A DNA stretch of 64,000 nucleotides from Actinacidiphila alni (GCF_900112845.1 NZ_FONG01000005.1:124001-188000); one strand, 5' to 3'. Positions 1-8,268 are shown, numbered from the stretch's first letter. Program-made: numbers and translations. The notes: generated by a model from the sequence alone, not told the origin.

Positions 1-340
1 CCGCCATGAAGTGCCGGAAGCGGTCCCCGGCGATCGCCAGCGCCTCCACGGGGCCGAGCGCGCTCACTGTCGCGCTGCGCGGGCGGCCGTCCAACGCGGC
101 CATCTCACCGACGAGTTCACCGGCGGTCCGCAGCGCCAGGATGATCGGGCCGCGCTCGGTGGAGCGGCGGATCGCGCACCAGCCGGACAGGATCAGCAGG
201 ACATCGGTGCCCTGACCGCCCTCGGTGACCAGGTGTTCCTGCGGCTCGAACGAACGCCGGGAGCCGAGCGCGCGCAGCGCCAGGCAGTCGGTGTGCGTCA
301 GCTTCTCCAGGAACGGACGGCGCTCGCCGAATAACCCCAT
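1..340 (-). CDS. Cyclic nucleotide-binding domain protein (Crp-like), C-terminal part beyond window
   Basis: Partial gene on the minus strand: the ATG is at 340 and the reading frame leaves the window at base 1, so only about 113 residues are visible. They read as a cNMP-binding (Crp/Fnr N-terminal) beta-roll: an early segment FLEKLTHTDCLALRALGS, then HLVTEGGQGTDVLLILSG, then GELVGEMAALDGRPRSATV, which matches the phosphate-binding-cassette region (GE.A.LDG.PRSATV) of this fold. Whether a DNA-binding helix-turn-helix follows cannot be seen, so it could be a Crp-family regulator or a stand-alone sensor. It follows the egt operon on the same strand but is separated from it by about 200 bp containing a likely terminator, so it is probably transcribed independently. 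Confidence 0.75.
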   Translation of the reverse strand, partial: MGLFGERRPFLEKLTHTDCLALRALGSRRSFEPQEHLVTEGGQGTDVLLILSGWCAIRRSTERGPIILALRTAGELVGEMAALDGRPRSATVSALGPVEALAIAGDRFRHFMA

Positions 341-445
341 ACGGCCCCTAACCGGCTCGAAGGGCGCTCAGCATAGCTCCGGCGTGCGACCTGTATCAGG
401 TGAACGGGACGATTGAAACACCGCGATTCCGGCCAGGCATGAGCC

Positions 446-476
446 GGCCCCCCGGTGCCCGCAGTGCGCCGGGGGG
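446..476 (-). terminator. Probable terminator after egtD
   Basis: An inverted repeat with 8-bp perfect GC arms (CCCCCCGG 448-455 and CCGGGGGG 469-476) and a 13-nt loop lies 66 bp past the egtD stop codon. It has no U-tract, as is common for actinomycete hairpin terminators. It would separate the egt operon from the downstream cNMP-binding gene. Confidence 0.55.
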
Positions 477-541
477 TCGGCCGATCCAAGGGTGCCCCGG
501 GGTGGGGGGTGTTAGGCGTCCGGGGGTGTGGAGGTGCGGTG

Positions 542-1519
542 TCAGTTGGGGACGGCCAGGAGGAGGGCGAAGCGGGACTGGGGGTCGGTCCACCAGTGGC
601 GGACGGTGAAGCCGCCCTCCTTGAGCTCGGCCGTGAGGGACTCGCGGCGGAATTTGCAGGAGATCTCGGTGCGCAGGTCCTCGCCGGCCGCGAGGTCGAG
701 CGAGAGGTCGAGGTCGCGGACCTTGACGGTCTGGGCGGCGCGCGAGCGCAGATGCATCTCGACGCGTTCGTGCTCGGTGTTCCAGACCGCGACGTGCTCG
801 AAGGCGTCCGCCTCGAAGTCGGCGCCGAGTTCGCGGTTGAGGACGTGCAGCACGTTCTTGTTGAACTCGGCGGTGACCCCGGTGGCGTCGTCGTAGGCGC
901 GGATCAGGACACCGGTGTCCTTGACCAGGTCGGCGCCGAGGAGCAGCACGTCGTCACTGGTGAGGGAGAGCGCCAGGGTGCGGTAGAAGACCTTGCGCTG
1001 CTCCGCGTCGAAATTGCCGATGGTGCTGCCGAGGAAGGCCAGCAGCCGGGGGCCGGGCTCGTCGGACAGGGCCAGGCCCTGCTCGAAGTCGGCGACGGTC
1101 GCGGCGACCCGCAGCCCCGGGTAGTCGCGGACGATCGCCTCACCGGCCTCTTCGAGGGCGGACGCGCTGACGTCCAGCGGCGCGTACCGCGCCAGGGTGC
1201 CGCCGGCGGTGAGCGCGTCGAGCAGCAGCCGCGTCTTGCGGGAGGAACCGGAACCCAGCTCGATCAGCGTCGCGGCCCGGGTGAGCGCGGCGATCTCGGG
1301 CGCCCGCCGGGTGAGGATCTCCTGTTCCGCGCGGGTCGGGTAGTACTCAGGCAGCCGGGTGATCTGCTCGAAGAGGTCGCTGCCGCGTTTGTCGTAGAAC
1401 CACTTGGGCGGCAGGGTGCGCGGCGCGGTGGCGAGGCCGCCGAGTACGTCGGCGCGCAGTGACGCGGTGAAGTAGTCGGCGGGCAGCCGGTCGTCGAGGG
1501 TGAAGCGGCTCTCGTTCAT
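542..1519 (-). CDS. egtD: EgtD, histidine N-alpha-trimethyltransferase
   Basis: SAM-dependent methyltransferase that trimethylates L-histidine to hercynine, the first step of ergothioneine synthesis; cytoplasmic. From the ATG at 1519 the product is 325 residues, the normal length for EgtD. Visible are the DUF2260-type start (RLPADYFTASLRADVLGGL), the PPKWFYDKRGSDLFEQIT segment, and the SAM-binding motif LIELGSGSSRKTRLLLDAL. An AAGGA box lies about 10 nt upstream of the ATG, supporting independent translation initiation. However, the upstream egtC frame has no stop and continues in phase into this gene, so the protein could be made alone, as an EgtC-EgtD fusion, or both. It is the last gene of the egtABCD operon. 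Confidence 0.9.
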   Translation of the reverse strand: MNESRFTLDDRLPADYFTASLRADVLGGLATAPRTLPPKWFYDKRGSDLFEQITRLPEYYPTRAEQEILTRRAPEIAALTRAATLIELGSGSSRKTRLLLDALTAGGTLARYAPLDVSASALEEAGEAIVRDYPGLRVAATVADFEQGLALSDEPGPRLLAFLGSTIGNFDAEQRKVFYRTLALSLTSDDVLLLGADLVKDTGVLIRAYDDATGVTAEFNKNVLHVLNRELGADFEADAFEHVAVWNTEHERVEMHLRSRAAQTVKVRDLDLSLDLAAGEDLRTEISCKFRRESLTAELKEGGFTVRHWWTDPQSRFALLLAVPN

Positions 1520-2401
1520 GACGTGCGGATCCTTGCGTCGGGGGTGCTGGCGTAGGGCGTCCTTCGTCGTGTCGTCGTGCGCAGGGGGGAGTGGGGAGCG
1601 GCATACCGCTCCCGGCGGGCGCAACGGCATGACCCGTACGCCCGCCGTGGTCGCCAACAGCAGCGACCGGTCCGGGACTTCGTGCCAGTCGCCCGGAGCG
1701 TCGTCCGGCTCCGAGGCGACGAGGACGGAGCCGGAAGCGGAACCAGAACCAGGATCAGAGCCGAGCCGGTACCAGAGCGTGTCCCCGTACGCCGTGGCCG
1801 CGATCGTCCGCCCGTCCGTGAGCAGCAGGTTCAGTCGGGCCGCGGGCCGCGCCGCCGCGACCTGCCGGACCACCGCCGCCAGCGCCCCGCCCGGCGGCTG
1901 CCCCTGCCGCAGCCGCCGGGTGAGCAGCGCCCACAGCAGGGCCGAGTCGCTGTGCGCCTCAAGGCCGAGCAGCTCGGCGGCCGTCAGGTCGGTCGGCAGC
2001 CGGGCCCAGTCCGCGACCGCGCCGTTGTGGCTGAACAGCCAGCGCCCGTCCCGGAAGGGCGCGGCCGCCGACTCGTCCTGCGTGGTCCCGGCGGTCGCGG
2101 ACCGTACGGCGGCCAGGACGGCGCCGCTGCGGATCGTGCGGGCCAGTTCGGTGAAGTTGGCGTCCGCCCAGACCGGTACGGCCCGCCGGTAGCGGCCGGG
2201 CAGCGCGAAGCCCTCGTCGGAGTCGCCCTCACCGACGGCGGGGTCCTGCGGGTACCAACCCACCCCGAAACCATCCGCGTTCACCGTGCCGTACCGCTGG
2301 CGCCGCGGCTGCCAGGACTGTTCGTACAGCCCGCGGGACGGCTCGGTGAGCAGCCGGGCCAGCGTCACCTGCGGCCCGACGTACGCGAGATGACGGCACA
2401 T
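542..2401 (-). CDS. egtC: EgtC, Ntn-type amidohydrolase, read in frame into EgtD
   Basis: EgtC removes glutamate from gamma-glutamyl-hercynylcysteine sulfoxide during ergothioneine synthesis. The ATG at 2401 overlaps the egtB stop (TGATG). The protein begins MCRHLAYVG, with Cys2 as the expected N-terminal nucleophile of class II glutamine-amidotransferase-like enzymes; LFSHNGAVADW and the SDSALLWALL segment also fit. The EgtC homology ends near residue 255 (LLLATTAGVRVMPL), where a stop is normally expected. Here the frame continues through a linker of about 40 residues rich in Pro, Arg and His directly into the EgtD methionine at 1519. The read-through product would have 619 residues. A free N-terminal Cys remains available in such a fusion, so it could be functional. 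Alternatives are a sequencing error or recent stop loss. Confidence 0.8.
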   Translation of the reverse strand: MCRHLAYVGPQVTLARLLTEPSRGLYEQSWQPRRQRYGTVNADGFGVGWYPQDPAVGEGDSDEGFALPGRYRRAVPVWADANFTELARTIRSGAVLAAVRSATAGTTQDESAAAPFRDGRWLFSHNGAVADWARLPTDLTAAELLGLEAHSDSALLWALLTRRLRQGQPPGGALAAVVRQVAAARPAARLNLLLTDGRTIAATAYGDTLWYRLGSDPGSGSASGSVLVASEPDDAPGDWHEVPDRSLLLATTAGVRVMPLRPPGAVCRSPLPPAHDDTTKDALRQHPRRKDPHVMNESRFTLDDRLPADYFTASLRADVLGGLATAPRTLPPKWFYDKRGSDLFEQITRLPEYYPTRAEQEILTRRAPEIAALTRAATLIELGSGSSRKTRLLLDALTAGGTLARYAPLDVSASALEEAGEAIVRDYPGLRVAATVADFEQGLALSDEPGPRLLAFLGSTIGNFDAEQRKVFYRTLALSLTSDDVLLLGADLVKDTGVLIRAYDDATGVTAEFNKNVLHVLNRELGADFEADAFEHVAVWNTEHERVEMHLRSRAAQTVKVRDLDLSLDLAAGEDLRTEISCKFRRESLTAELKEGGFTVRHWWTDPQSRFALLLAVPN

Positions 2402-3912
2402 CAGCCGCGCCCGTCGTCCGAGGGCGAGGCGTCCCGCGCCGTGCGGAAGCCGGCGAAGATCTGCCGCCGGATCGGGTAGTCCCAGTTGCGGAAGGTGCCG
2501 CGCACCGCCACCTGGTCGGCGCCGAACGAACCGCCGCGCAGCACCTTGTAGTCGGGCCCGAAGAAGACGTCCGAATACTCCTTGTACGGGAACGCCTCGA
2601 AGCCCGGGTAGGCGGCGAAGTCCGACGACGTCCACTCCCACACGTCACCGATCAACTGCCGTGCCCCGCACGGCGCGGCGCCGGCCGGGTAGCTGCCGGC
2701 GGGCGCGGGCCGCAGATGCTTCTGGCCGAGATTGGCGTGCTCCGGGCCCGGGTCGGCGTCGCCCCACGGGTAGCGCCGGGAGCGCCCGGAGGCCGGGTCG
2801 TGCCGGGCGGCCTTCTCCCATTCCGCCTCGGTCGGCAGCCGCCGCCCGGCCCAGCGGGCGTACGCGTCGGCCTCGTACCAGCAGACGTGCACGACCGGCT
2901 CGTCGGTGCGTACGGGCTCGGTGCGGCCGAAGACGCGCCGCGTCCACACACCGGCGGCGGTGTCGTACGACCAGAACAGCGGAGCTTCGAGCCCGGCCTC
3001 CTGGACGTGCCGCCAGCCGGCCTCGGTCCACCAGCGCGGGTCGGTGTAGCCGCCGGCGGCGATGAAGGCCAGGTAGTCGCCGTTGGTGACCGGCACGGTG
3101 TCCAGCCAGAAGGGGGCGACGTCCACGGTGTGGTGCGGGCGTTCGTTGTCCAGCGCCCACGCCTCGTCGCTGGTGCCCATGGTGAACGGGCCGCCGGGGA
3201 CGAGGACTTCGGACGGCAGGACGGCCGCGTCGGCGGGCGCGGCCGGCGGCTCGGGCGCCTCCAGGACGGCCGGGCCGCGCCGCAGCTGATGGGTGGCGAG
3301 CATCGTCTCGTCGTGCTGCTGCTCGTGCTGGGCGAGCATGCCGAAGACGAAGCCGTCGGCGAGCAGCCGCTCGGCCCGTTCCAGCTCCGGCGCGGGTGAC
3401 GAAGCGGGCGCCGTGTCGACGGCCGCGAGCACGTCCACGGTCTCGGCGCGCACCCGCGAGACGTAGCCGCGCGCCTGGTCGGGCCCGAGCAGCGGCAGCG
3501 CGGGGCGGTCGGCGCGCGGGTGCTGGAAGGCGTCGTAGAGGTGGTCGAGGTCGGGGCGCAGGCCGGGCCTGCCGCCCGCCTCGCGGACCAGCCACAGCTC
3601 CTCCTGGTTGCCGATGTGCGCGAGGTCCCAGACCAGCGGCGACATCAGCGGGGAGTGCTGGGCGGCCAGATCGGCGTCGTCCACGCAGTCGGTGAGCGCC
3701 ATGGTGCGGCGCCGCGCGGTCTCCAGCGCGGCCAGCGCCCGCGCCTTGACGGGATCGGCGGCGACGGCGGCGACGGCGTCCCGCGCCCCCGAGAACGACT
3801 GAGAAGCGGTGGCGGACGCGTCAGAAGTGAGCGAAGTGCCAGAAGAAGCAGAAGTGCCGGGTGAGGCACTGCTTTCGGCCGTGTTCCGGCCGTCGGTACG
3901 AGGGTGTGTCAC
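2401..3912 (-). CDS. egtB: EgtB, hercynine sulfoxide synthase
   Basis: Non-haem iron enzyme that joins hercynine with gamma-glutamylcysteine (or cysteine) and O2 to form the S-C bond of ergothioneine. The product has 503 residues from a GTG at 3912 with GGAAGG upstream. The N-terminal DinB-like domain carries the iron-ligand pattern: LVWDLAHIGNQEE, then MLAQHEQQHDETM (H-x3-H-x-E). The C-terminal formylglycine-generating-enzyme-like domain has VPGGPFTMGT, GDVWEWTSSDF, VLRGGSFGA and the terminal FAGFRTARD. The first 40 or so residues are Ser/Thr/Ala-rich and look like an added low-complexity tail, making the protein somewhat longer than the usual 430-450 residues. It lies 18 bp after egtA and overlaps egtC by one base. 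Confidence 0.93.
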   Translation of the reverse strand: MTHPRTDGRNTAESSASPGTSASSGTSLTSDASATASQSFSGARDAVAAVAADPVKARALAALETARRRTMALTDCVDDADLAAQHSPLMSPLVWDLAHIGNQEELWLVREAGGRPGLRPDLDHLYDAFQHPRADRPALPLLGPDQARGYVSRVRAETVDVLAAVDTAPASSPAPELERAERLLADGFVFGMLAQHEQQHDETMLATHQLRRGPAVLEAPEPPAAPADAAVLPSEVLVPGGPFTMGTSDEAWALDNERPHHTVDVAPFWLDTVPVTNGDYLAFIAAGGYTDPRWWTEAGWRHVQEAGLEAPLFWSYDTAAGVWTRRVFGRTEPVRTDEPVVHVCWYEADAYARWAGRRLPTEAEWEKAARHDPASGRSRRYPWGDADPGPEHANLGQKHLRPAPAGSYPAGAAPCGARQLIGDVWEWTSSDFAAYPGFEAFPYKEYSDVFFGPDYKVLRGGSFGADQVAVRGTFRNWDYPIRRQIFAGFRTARDASPSDDGRG

Positions 3913-3930
3913 GACATGCCTTCCGGAAGG

Positions 3931-5214
3931 TCAGACGCGGTGCAGCGCGTCCAACAGGTCGTGGGCGGGACATCGTCCGCGTTCGGGATAGCGCTCGGCG
4001 AAACCGGCCACCGCGCGCCGCAGCTCCTCCGGCGCGCAGGAACGTTCCAGCGAGTCGGCGACGGCGGCGAAGCAGGCGCGTACGGCCGTGCCGATCACCG
4101 GATCGGCGGGTCCGTACCTGGCCGCGCGCCGCCACATCTCGTCGGACGGCAGCGGCCCGCCGTCCGGCCCGTCCGGGCACAGCGGCGCGGTCGCCGCGAA
4201 GGCGGCCTCGGCGGCGACGGGATCGTCCAGCAGCGTCGCCGTCAGCACGGTCGGCACGATCCAGTCGTCGCCGTCCTGCGCGTCGGTCATCCGCATCTCC
4301 AGCCAGCCGCGCGGGCGGACCGGAGGGAAGAGCGTGCTGAGGTGGTAGTCGAGGTCGTCGACGGTGGGCGGCCGTACGCCGGGCGCGCCCCTCAGCCAGC
4401 CGCGGAAGGTCAGGCCCTCGGGCGCCGACCAGTCGGTCCGTTCCCGGCCCCATTCGGCGCTGCTGTCGGTGGGTCCTTCGCGGACGCACAGCAGCCGCGC
4501 GTCGAGGGCGTACCGCGCCCAGGCGGTACGGGGGTCCTCGTGGTGCCGCGGGTGGCGGGTGCGGCCGGGGTCCATCCGGCCCCAGACCGCCTGCCGGGTG
4601 GACAGCCACCCGGTGGGCACACCGCCCTGGAGCGGCGAATTGGCGAAGGCCGCGACCAGCACGGGGCCGATGCGGTGCGCGAGGCGCCAGCGGTAGCGGT
4701 AACCGGCGGTGCCGTCGGAGTCGTCGCCCGCGTCCAGGTTGACCTGGAGGGCGGCGGTGCGCCGCATCATCGTGCGGCCCCAGGGGCCGTCGCGGTCGAA
4801 GAAGCTCTCCATGGCCCGGTAGCGGGGATGGTCGAGCACGCGGGGAGGGTCGCGGAACGGGTCGAGCCCGCGTCCCACGAGGGTGAGTCCCGCCTCGTCG
4901 AGCGCCTGCCGGAGGGCCGCGGCATCGGCGGCCATGTTGTTCACGCAGGCGGCGAGGGTGTCGGCGGGCCGGGAGCTGAGCTCCACCTGTCCGCCGGGCT
5001 CACGGGTGAGCCTGCTGCCGTGGGGCAGCCCGCCCGGCCGTTCGACGGGCGCGAGCGCCGCGTCCAGCCGGTCGACGGATATCAGTGACCGGGGATCGGA
5101 GCGGTCGTGGACCAGCCACTCCAATTCCACGCCTGTACGTGCGGGCGGACCTGTTTTGAAGCACACACCGCGCACGTGGGCCTCCGCCTCGTCCTCCCGC
5201 AGGTCGGCTGCCAT
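3931..5214 (-). CDS. egtA: EgtA, glutamate-cysteine ligase
   Basis: ATP-dependent ligase of the GCS2 family that makes gamma-glutamylcysteine, the sulfur donor for EgtB; cytoplasmic. The start was set at the ATG at 5214 because GGAGGTGGATCG sits directly upstream, although the frame is open to 5496. The product is 427 residues and begins MAADLREDEAEAHVRGVCFK. Family features seen are TGVELEWLVHD near the N-terminus, LTREPGGQVELSS, and MRRTAALQVNLDAGDD (substrate and ATP grasp regions). It is the first gene of the operon egtA-egtB-egtC-egtD. No egtE (PLP lyase for the last step) lies in the visible cluster, so that step must be encoded elsewhere. Confidence 0.92.
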   Translation of the reverse strand: MAADLREDEAEAHVRGVCFKTGPPARTGVELEWLVHDRSDPRSLISVDRLDAALAPVERPGGLPHGSRLTREPGGQVELSSRPADTLAACVNNMAADAAALRQALDEAGLTLVGRGLDPFRDPPRVLDHPRYRAMESFFDRDGPWGRTMMRRTAALQVNLDAGDDSDGTAGYRYRWRLAHRIGPVLVAAFANSPLQGGVPTGWLSTRQAVWGRMDPGRTRHPRHHEDPRTAWARYALDARLLCVREGPTDSSAEWGRERTDWSAPEGLTFRGWLRGAPGVRPPTVDDLDYHLSTLFPPVRPRGWLEMRMTDAQDGDDWIVPTVLTATLLDDPVAAEAAFAATAPLCPDGPDGGPLPSDEMWRRAARYGPADPVIGTAVRACFAAVADSLERSCAPEELRRAVAGFAERYPERGRCPAHDLLDALHRV

Positions 5215-5579
5215 CGATCCACCTCCTCTCTTTCGTCGGGGGTCCCCCGGGGATCTACCCGGGTCTACCCAGAAGCGAGGACATGTCACTTGTTGCTGCC
5301 GCGAGTGTAGTTGACCATGAGGCGGGATCGTCTTACGTAATGGTGAACGTTCTTTGGTCAACCGCCCGAATCGGCCACCATCCGTTCCGGGCGTCTTTTT
5401 TGTCACTAAAAACGGCAATACGGAGCATAACCGGCATGCCGGGGTTCGGCCCGGTGGAACGCCTCGCGCGAGTGCGATGCCCCGGCGATGATCCACAGCT
5501 CCCCGGGTACGCTGCCCGTGTAGACAGTGCCGCCCCTCAGACCCCGCCAGAAGCCAGATCAGCGACAGGAGTACCCCTC
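5215..5579. promoter_or_regulatory. Divergent promoter region between egtA and idsA-like gene
   Basis: This 365-bp gene-free stretch separates two divergent operons. On the plus strand TTGACC (5311-5316) is 17 nt from TACGTA (5334-5339); on the minus strand TTGACC (5361-5356) is 16 nt from the same TACGTA. The two possible -35 boxes therefore face each other across one shared palindromic core, TTACGTAA (5333-5340). The stretch is also locally AT-richer than its surroundings. The promoter assignment is inferred from hexamer match and spacing. The rest of the stretch shows nothing recognisable. Confidence 0.45.
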
Positions 5580-6599
5580 GTGACCGTCGTCGGGCCCTTC
5601 GGGCTGAGCGTGTGGGACGAGGCCCTCGATGCCGATGTCCAGGCCGGTCTCTCGGCCGTCGAAGAGGGCCTGCTGGAGGCCACCAAGAGCGATGTCCCGT
5701 TCATCACGGACGCGGCCCGCCACCTGCTCAAGGCGGGCGGCAAGCGCTTCCGGCCGCTCCTGGTGATGCTCGGGGCGCAGTTCGGCGACCCGCACGCGCC
5801 ACGGGTGGTGCCCGCGGCCGTCGTCGTGGAGCTGACCCACCTGGCCACGCTCTACCACGACGACATCATGGACGAGGCCGAGGTGCGCCGCGGCGTGCCC
5901 AGCGCCAACGCCCGCTGGGGCAACTCGGTGGCCGTGCTGACCGGCGACTTCCTCTTCTCCCGGGCCTCGCACATCCTGGCCGACCTGGGCCCCGAGGCGG
6001 TTCGCGTCCAGGCCGAGTCCTTCGAGCGGCTGGTCACCGGGCAGATCATGGAGACGGTCGGGCCGCGCGAGGGCCGCGACCCCATCGACCACTACCTGGA
6101 AGTCCTCGCCGGGAAGACCAGCTCGCTGATGGCGGTCTCCGGACGCTTCGGCGCGATGATGTCCGGCGCCGAGGAGTCCGTGGTCAGCACCCTCACCCAG
6201 TACGGGGAGCGGATCGGCACCGCCTTCCAGCTCGCCGACGACCTGCTGGACATCACCAGCGAGAGCGCCGAGTCCGGCAAGACCCCCGGCACCGACCTGC
6301 GCGAGGGCATCCCGACGCTGCCGATCCTGCACGTACGCCGCTGGTACCAGCAGGCCGGCGGCAGCGTCTCGGCCGCCGACCGGCGGCTCAACCAGCTCCT
6401 GGACGGCGATCTCACCGACGACGCCCTGCACGGCGAGGCGCTGGCGCTGCTGCGCGCCCACCCGGCGCTGGAGCAGGCCCGCCGCGACACCCTGCGGTAC
6501 GCCGACGAGGCCCGCGCCGCGCTGGCGCCGCTGCCGGAGTGCACGGCCAAGCTGGCGCTCGCGGCGCTCTGCGACATCGTGGTGCACCGCGCGGCCTGA
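5580..6599 (+). CDS. Polyprenyl diphosphate synthase (IdsA/GGPP-synthase type)
   Basis: Trans-prenyltransferase that condenses isopentenyl diphosphate with allylic diphosphates to make longer prenyl diphosphates, probably for quinone or terpenoid chains. The GTG at 5580 is preceded by AGGAG and gives 339 residues, the normal length. Both Mg-binding aspartate motifs are present: YHDDIMDEAEVRRG (first DDxxD) and ADDLLDIT (second). GGKRFRPLLVML near residue 50 is the IPP-binding region. The frame is open upstream to 5283 but without a better ribosome site. It is divergent from egtA. The exact chain length made cannot be read from sequence alone; a geranylgeranyl or longer synthase is likeliest. 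Confidence 0.88.
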   Translation: MTVVGPFGLSVWDEALDADVQAGLSAVEEGLLEATKSDVPFITDAARHLLKAGGKRFRPLLVMLGAQFGDPHAPRVVPAAVVVELTHLATLYHDDIMDEAEVRRGVPSANARWGNSVAVLTGDFLFSRASHILADLGPEAVRVQAESFERLVTGQIMETVGPREGRDPIDHYLEVLAGKTSSLMAVSGRFGAMMSGAEESVVSTLTQYGERIGTAFQLADDLLDITSESAESGKTPGTDLREGIPTLPILHVRRWYQQAGGSVSAADRRLNQLLDGDLTDDALHGEALALLRAHPALEQARRDTLRYADEARAALAPLPECTAKLALAALCDIVVHRAA

Positions 6600-6607
6600 G
6601 GCCGTGA

Positions 6608-6651
6608 CCGGGCGGCCCGGGGCCCGCGTCCCGGTGTCCGGGCGGCCCGGG
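6608..6651 (+). terminator. Likely terminator after the prenyl synthase
   Basis: Two copies of CCGGGCGGCCCGGG (6608-6621 and 6638-6651) lie 30 bp apart just past the stop codon. Because the unit is nearly self-complementary, the copies can pair with each other with one central mismatch, forming a GC-rich hairpin. Confidence 0.45.
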
Positions 6652-6878
6652 CCTCGCGTAGCCCATGTGGGTGTGCGCCGACCCGCGTACGGTCTCGGGG
6701 TTCGTCATCCCGGGGTTGTACGTGGAGTTGCGTCCGTCGGCTGATGTGCCGGAGTGGCCGTTTTGGTGTGATGGAGGCACCACGGAGACACCACTTCACG
6801 GCGGACCGGGCGACAATGGGTCCGGGGAGTGGACGAGTGCGAGGCAGTGACCGCCGCGACGACGGAGGTAGAGACGCG

Positions 6879-8177
6879 ATGGCACCGATCCAACCGGCAC
6901 AGCCGGAGCAGTATCCGGACTTCCCGGATGCGGACGAGCCCGGCGGGGGGCGTCGGCGCAGAGCCGTGCGCTACGCGGTGCCCGTCGCGGTGGCGGGGGT
7001 GGCGGCGGCGACCATCAGCCTCGTGCCCGCGCTCGCGGACACCGGCAGCCCGTCCCTGCCCTCGATCACGGCCGAGCAGCTGCTCACGAAGATCGCCGCG
7101 TCCGACACCCAGACCCTGTCCGGGTCGGTGAAGATCAGCACGGACCTGGGGCTGCCCAGCGCCCTGTCCGGCGGCGCGGCAAGCAGCCTGTTCAGCGGCG
7201 CCGGGGGCTCCGGCGAAGGCTCCGGGCACGACGGCAAGACGTCCGCGGCGGCCCCGCAGAGCCGGCTGCCGCAGCTGCTGGCCGGCTCGCACACCCTGCA
7301 CGTGGCGGTGGACGGCCCGGACCGGCAGAAGGTCTCGATCATCGAGACCGCCGCCGAGTACAGCCTGATCCACAACGGCACGGAGGTCTGGGGTTACGAC
7401 AGCGCCTCCAACCAGGCGTATCACGCGACCGCGCCCAAGGACGCGGGCCGGGACAGCGGCAAGCAGCAGCGGCCCGAGGACTTCCCGGCCACCCCGCAGG
7501 CGGCGGCCAAGGAGATCATCGAGGCGGCCGACGGCACGGCCGCGATCACCGTGGACGGCACCGCCCGGGTCGCCGGGCGCAGCGCCTACCAGCTGGTCGT
7601 CACCCCGCAGAAGGCCGACAGGACGACGGTCGGCGCGATACGGATCGCGGTGGACTCCAAGACCGGGGTGCCGCTGAAGTTCACGCTGTCGCCCAAGGGC
7701 GGCGGCAAGGCGATCGTGGACATCGGCTTCACGAAGGTCGGCTTCGGCAAGCCGTCCGCCTCGACCTTCACCTTCACCCCGCCCAAGGGCACCAAGGTGA
7801 CCGAGGCCGGACAGGGCTCGGACGTCGTCACCAAGGGCCCCAAGGGCTTCGACGGCTTCAACGGGGTCACCGGGCTCACCGGGGCCAATGGCGCGGGCAA
7901 GGGCGCCGAGCCCACCGTCATCGGCTCGGGCTGGGATTCCATCGCCGTCATCAAGGCGCCGGGCGGCCTGCCGTCGGGCGCCGAGAAGAACGGCAGGGGC
8001 GGCGACGCCTCGTCGCTGCTCGACAGCTTCGGCAAGCACGTCAGCGGGAAGTTCGGGTCCGGCACGGTCTTCCACACCCGGCTGGTGAACGCCCTGGTGA
8101 CGGACGACGGCACCGTGTACGTGGGCGCGGTCACCCAGTCCGCGCTGACGGACGCGGCGAACGCGGCGGCGAAGTAG
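6879..8177 (+). CDS. LolA-like / DUF2092-type exported lipid-binding protein
   Basis: Product of 432 residues from the ATG at 6879, with GGAGGT ten bases upstream. After about 25 charged residues (RRRRAVRY) comes one hydrophobic segment, roughly residues 28-52 (AVPVAVAGVAAATISLVPALA), acting as a signal anchor or signal peptide. The remainder is an exported domain with beta-rich repeats resembling the outer-membrane lipoprotein carrier (LolA) superfamily: SDTQTLSGSVKISTDLGLP, then HTLHVAVDGPDRQKVSI, then RSAYQLVVTPQK. A Gly/Ser-rich loop sits near residue 100-125. It is followed by an ABC transporter pair in the same direction, so it may be its extracytoplasmic partner (inference). The true ligand is unknown. 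Confidence 0.75.
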   Translation: MAPIQPAQPEQYPDFPDADEPGGGRRRRAVRYAVPVAVAGVAAATISLVPALADTGSPSLPSITAEQLLTKIAASDTQTLSGSVKISTDLGLPSALSGGAASSLFSGAGGSGEGSGHDGKTSAAAPQSRLPQLLAGSHTLHVAVDGPDRQKVSIIETAAEYSLIHNGTEVWGYDSASNQAYHATAPKDAGRDSGKQQRPEDFPATPQAAAKEIIEAADGTAAITVDGTARVAGRSAYQLVVTPQKADRTTVGAIRIAVDSKTGVPLKFTLSPKGGGKAIVDIGFTKVGFGKPSASTFTFTPPKGTKVTEAGQGSDVVTKGPKGFDGFNGVTGLTGANGAGKGAEPTVIGSGWDSIAVIKAPGGLPSGAEKNGRGGDASSLLDSFGKHVSGKFGSGTVFHTRLVNALVTDDGTVYVGAVTQSALTDAANAAAK

Positions 8178-8190
8178 GCAGTGCCCTGAT

Positions 8191-8239
8191 CCGGGCGGGC
8201 CGACATCTGCCGTGCAAAGGCAGCGCTCGGCCCGCCCGG
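8191..8239 (+). terminator. Long perfect hairpin between LolA-like gene and ABC ATPase
   Basis: Inverted repeat with 13-bp perfect arms (CCGGGCGGGCCGA 8191-8203 and its complement 8227-8239) and a second small inner stem (CTGCC 8207-8211 with GGCAG 8219-8223). It begins 13 bp after the stop of the LolA-like gene and ends 30 bp before the ABC start. It may be a terminator, or a partial terminator setting a lower level of the transporter genes. Confidence 0.6.
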
Positions 8240-8268
8240 GAGCCCCGGCCCCCGTACGAAGGAGAGGG

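Noticed and set aside
455-1462. Long plus-strand frame opposite egtD
   Set aside because: Gly/Glu/Val-rich shadow of egtD without ribosome site or homology.
5283-5579. Upstream extension of the prenyl synthase frame
   Set aside because: The added residues lie over the divergent promoter region, lack a ribosome site and do not resemble the family.
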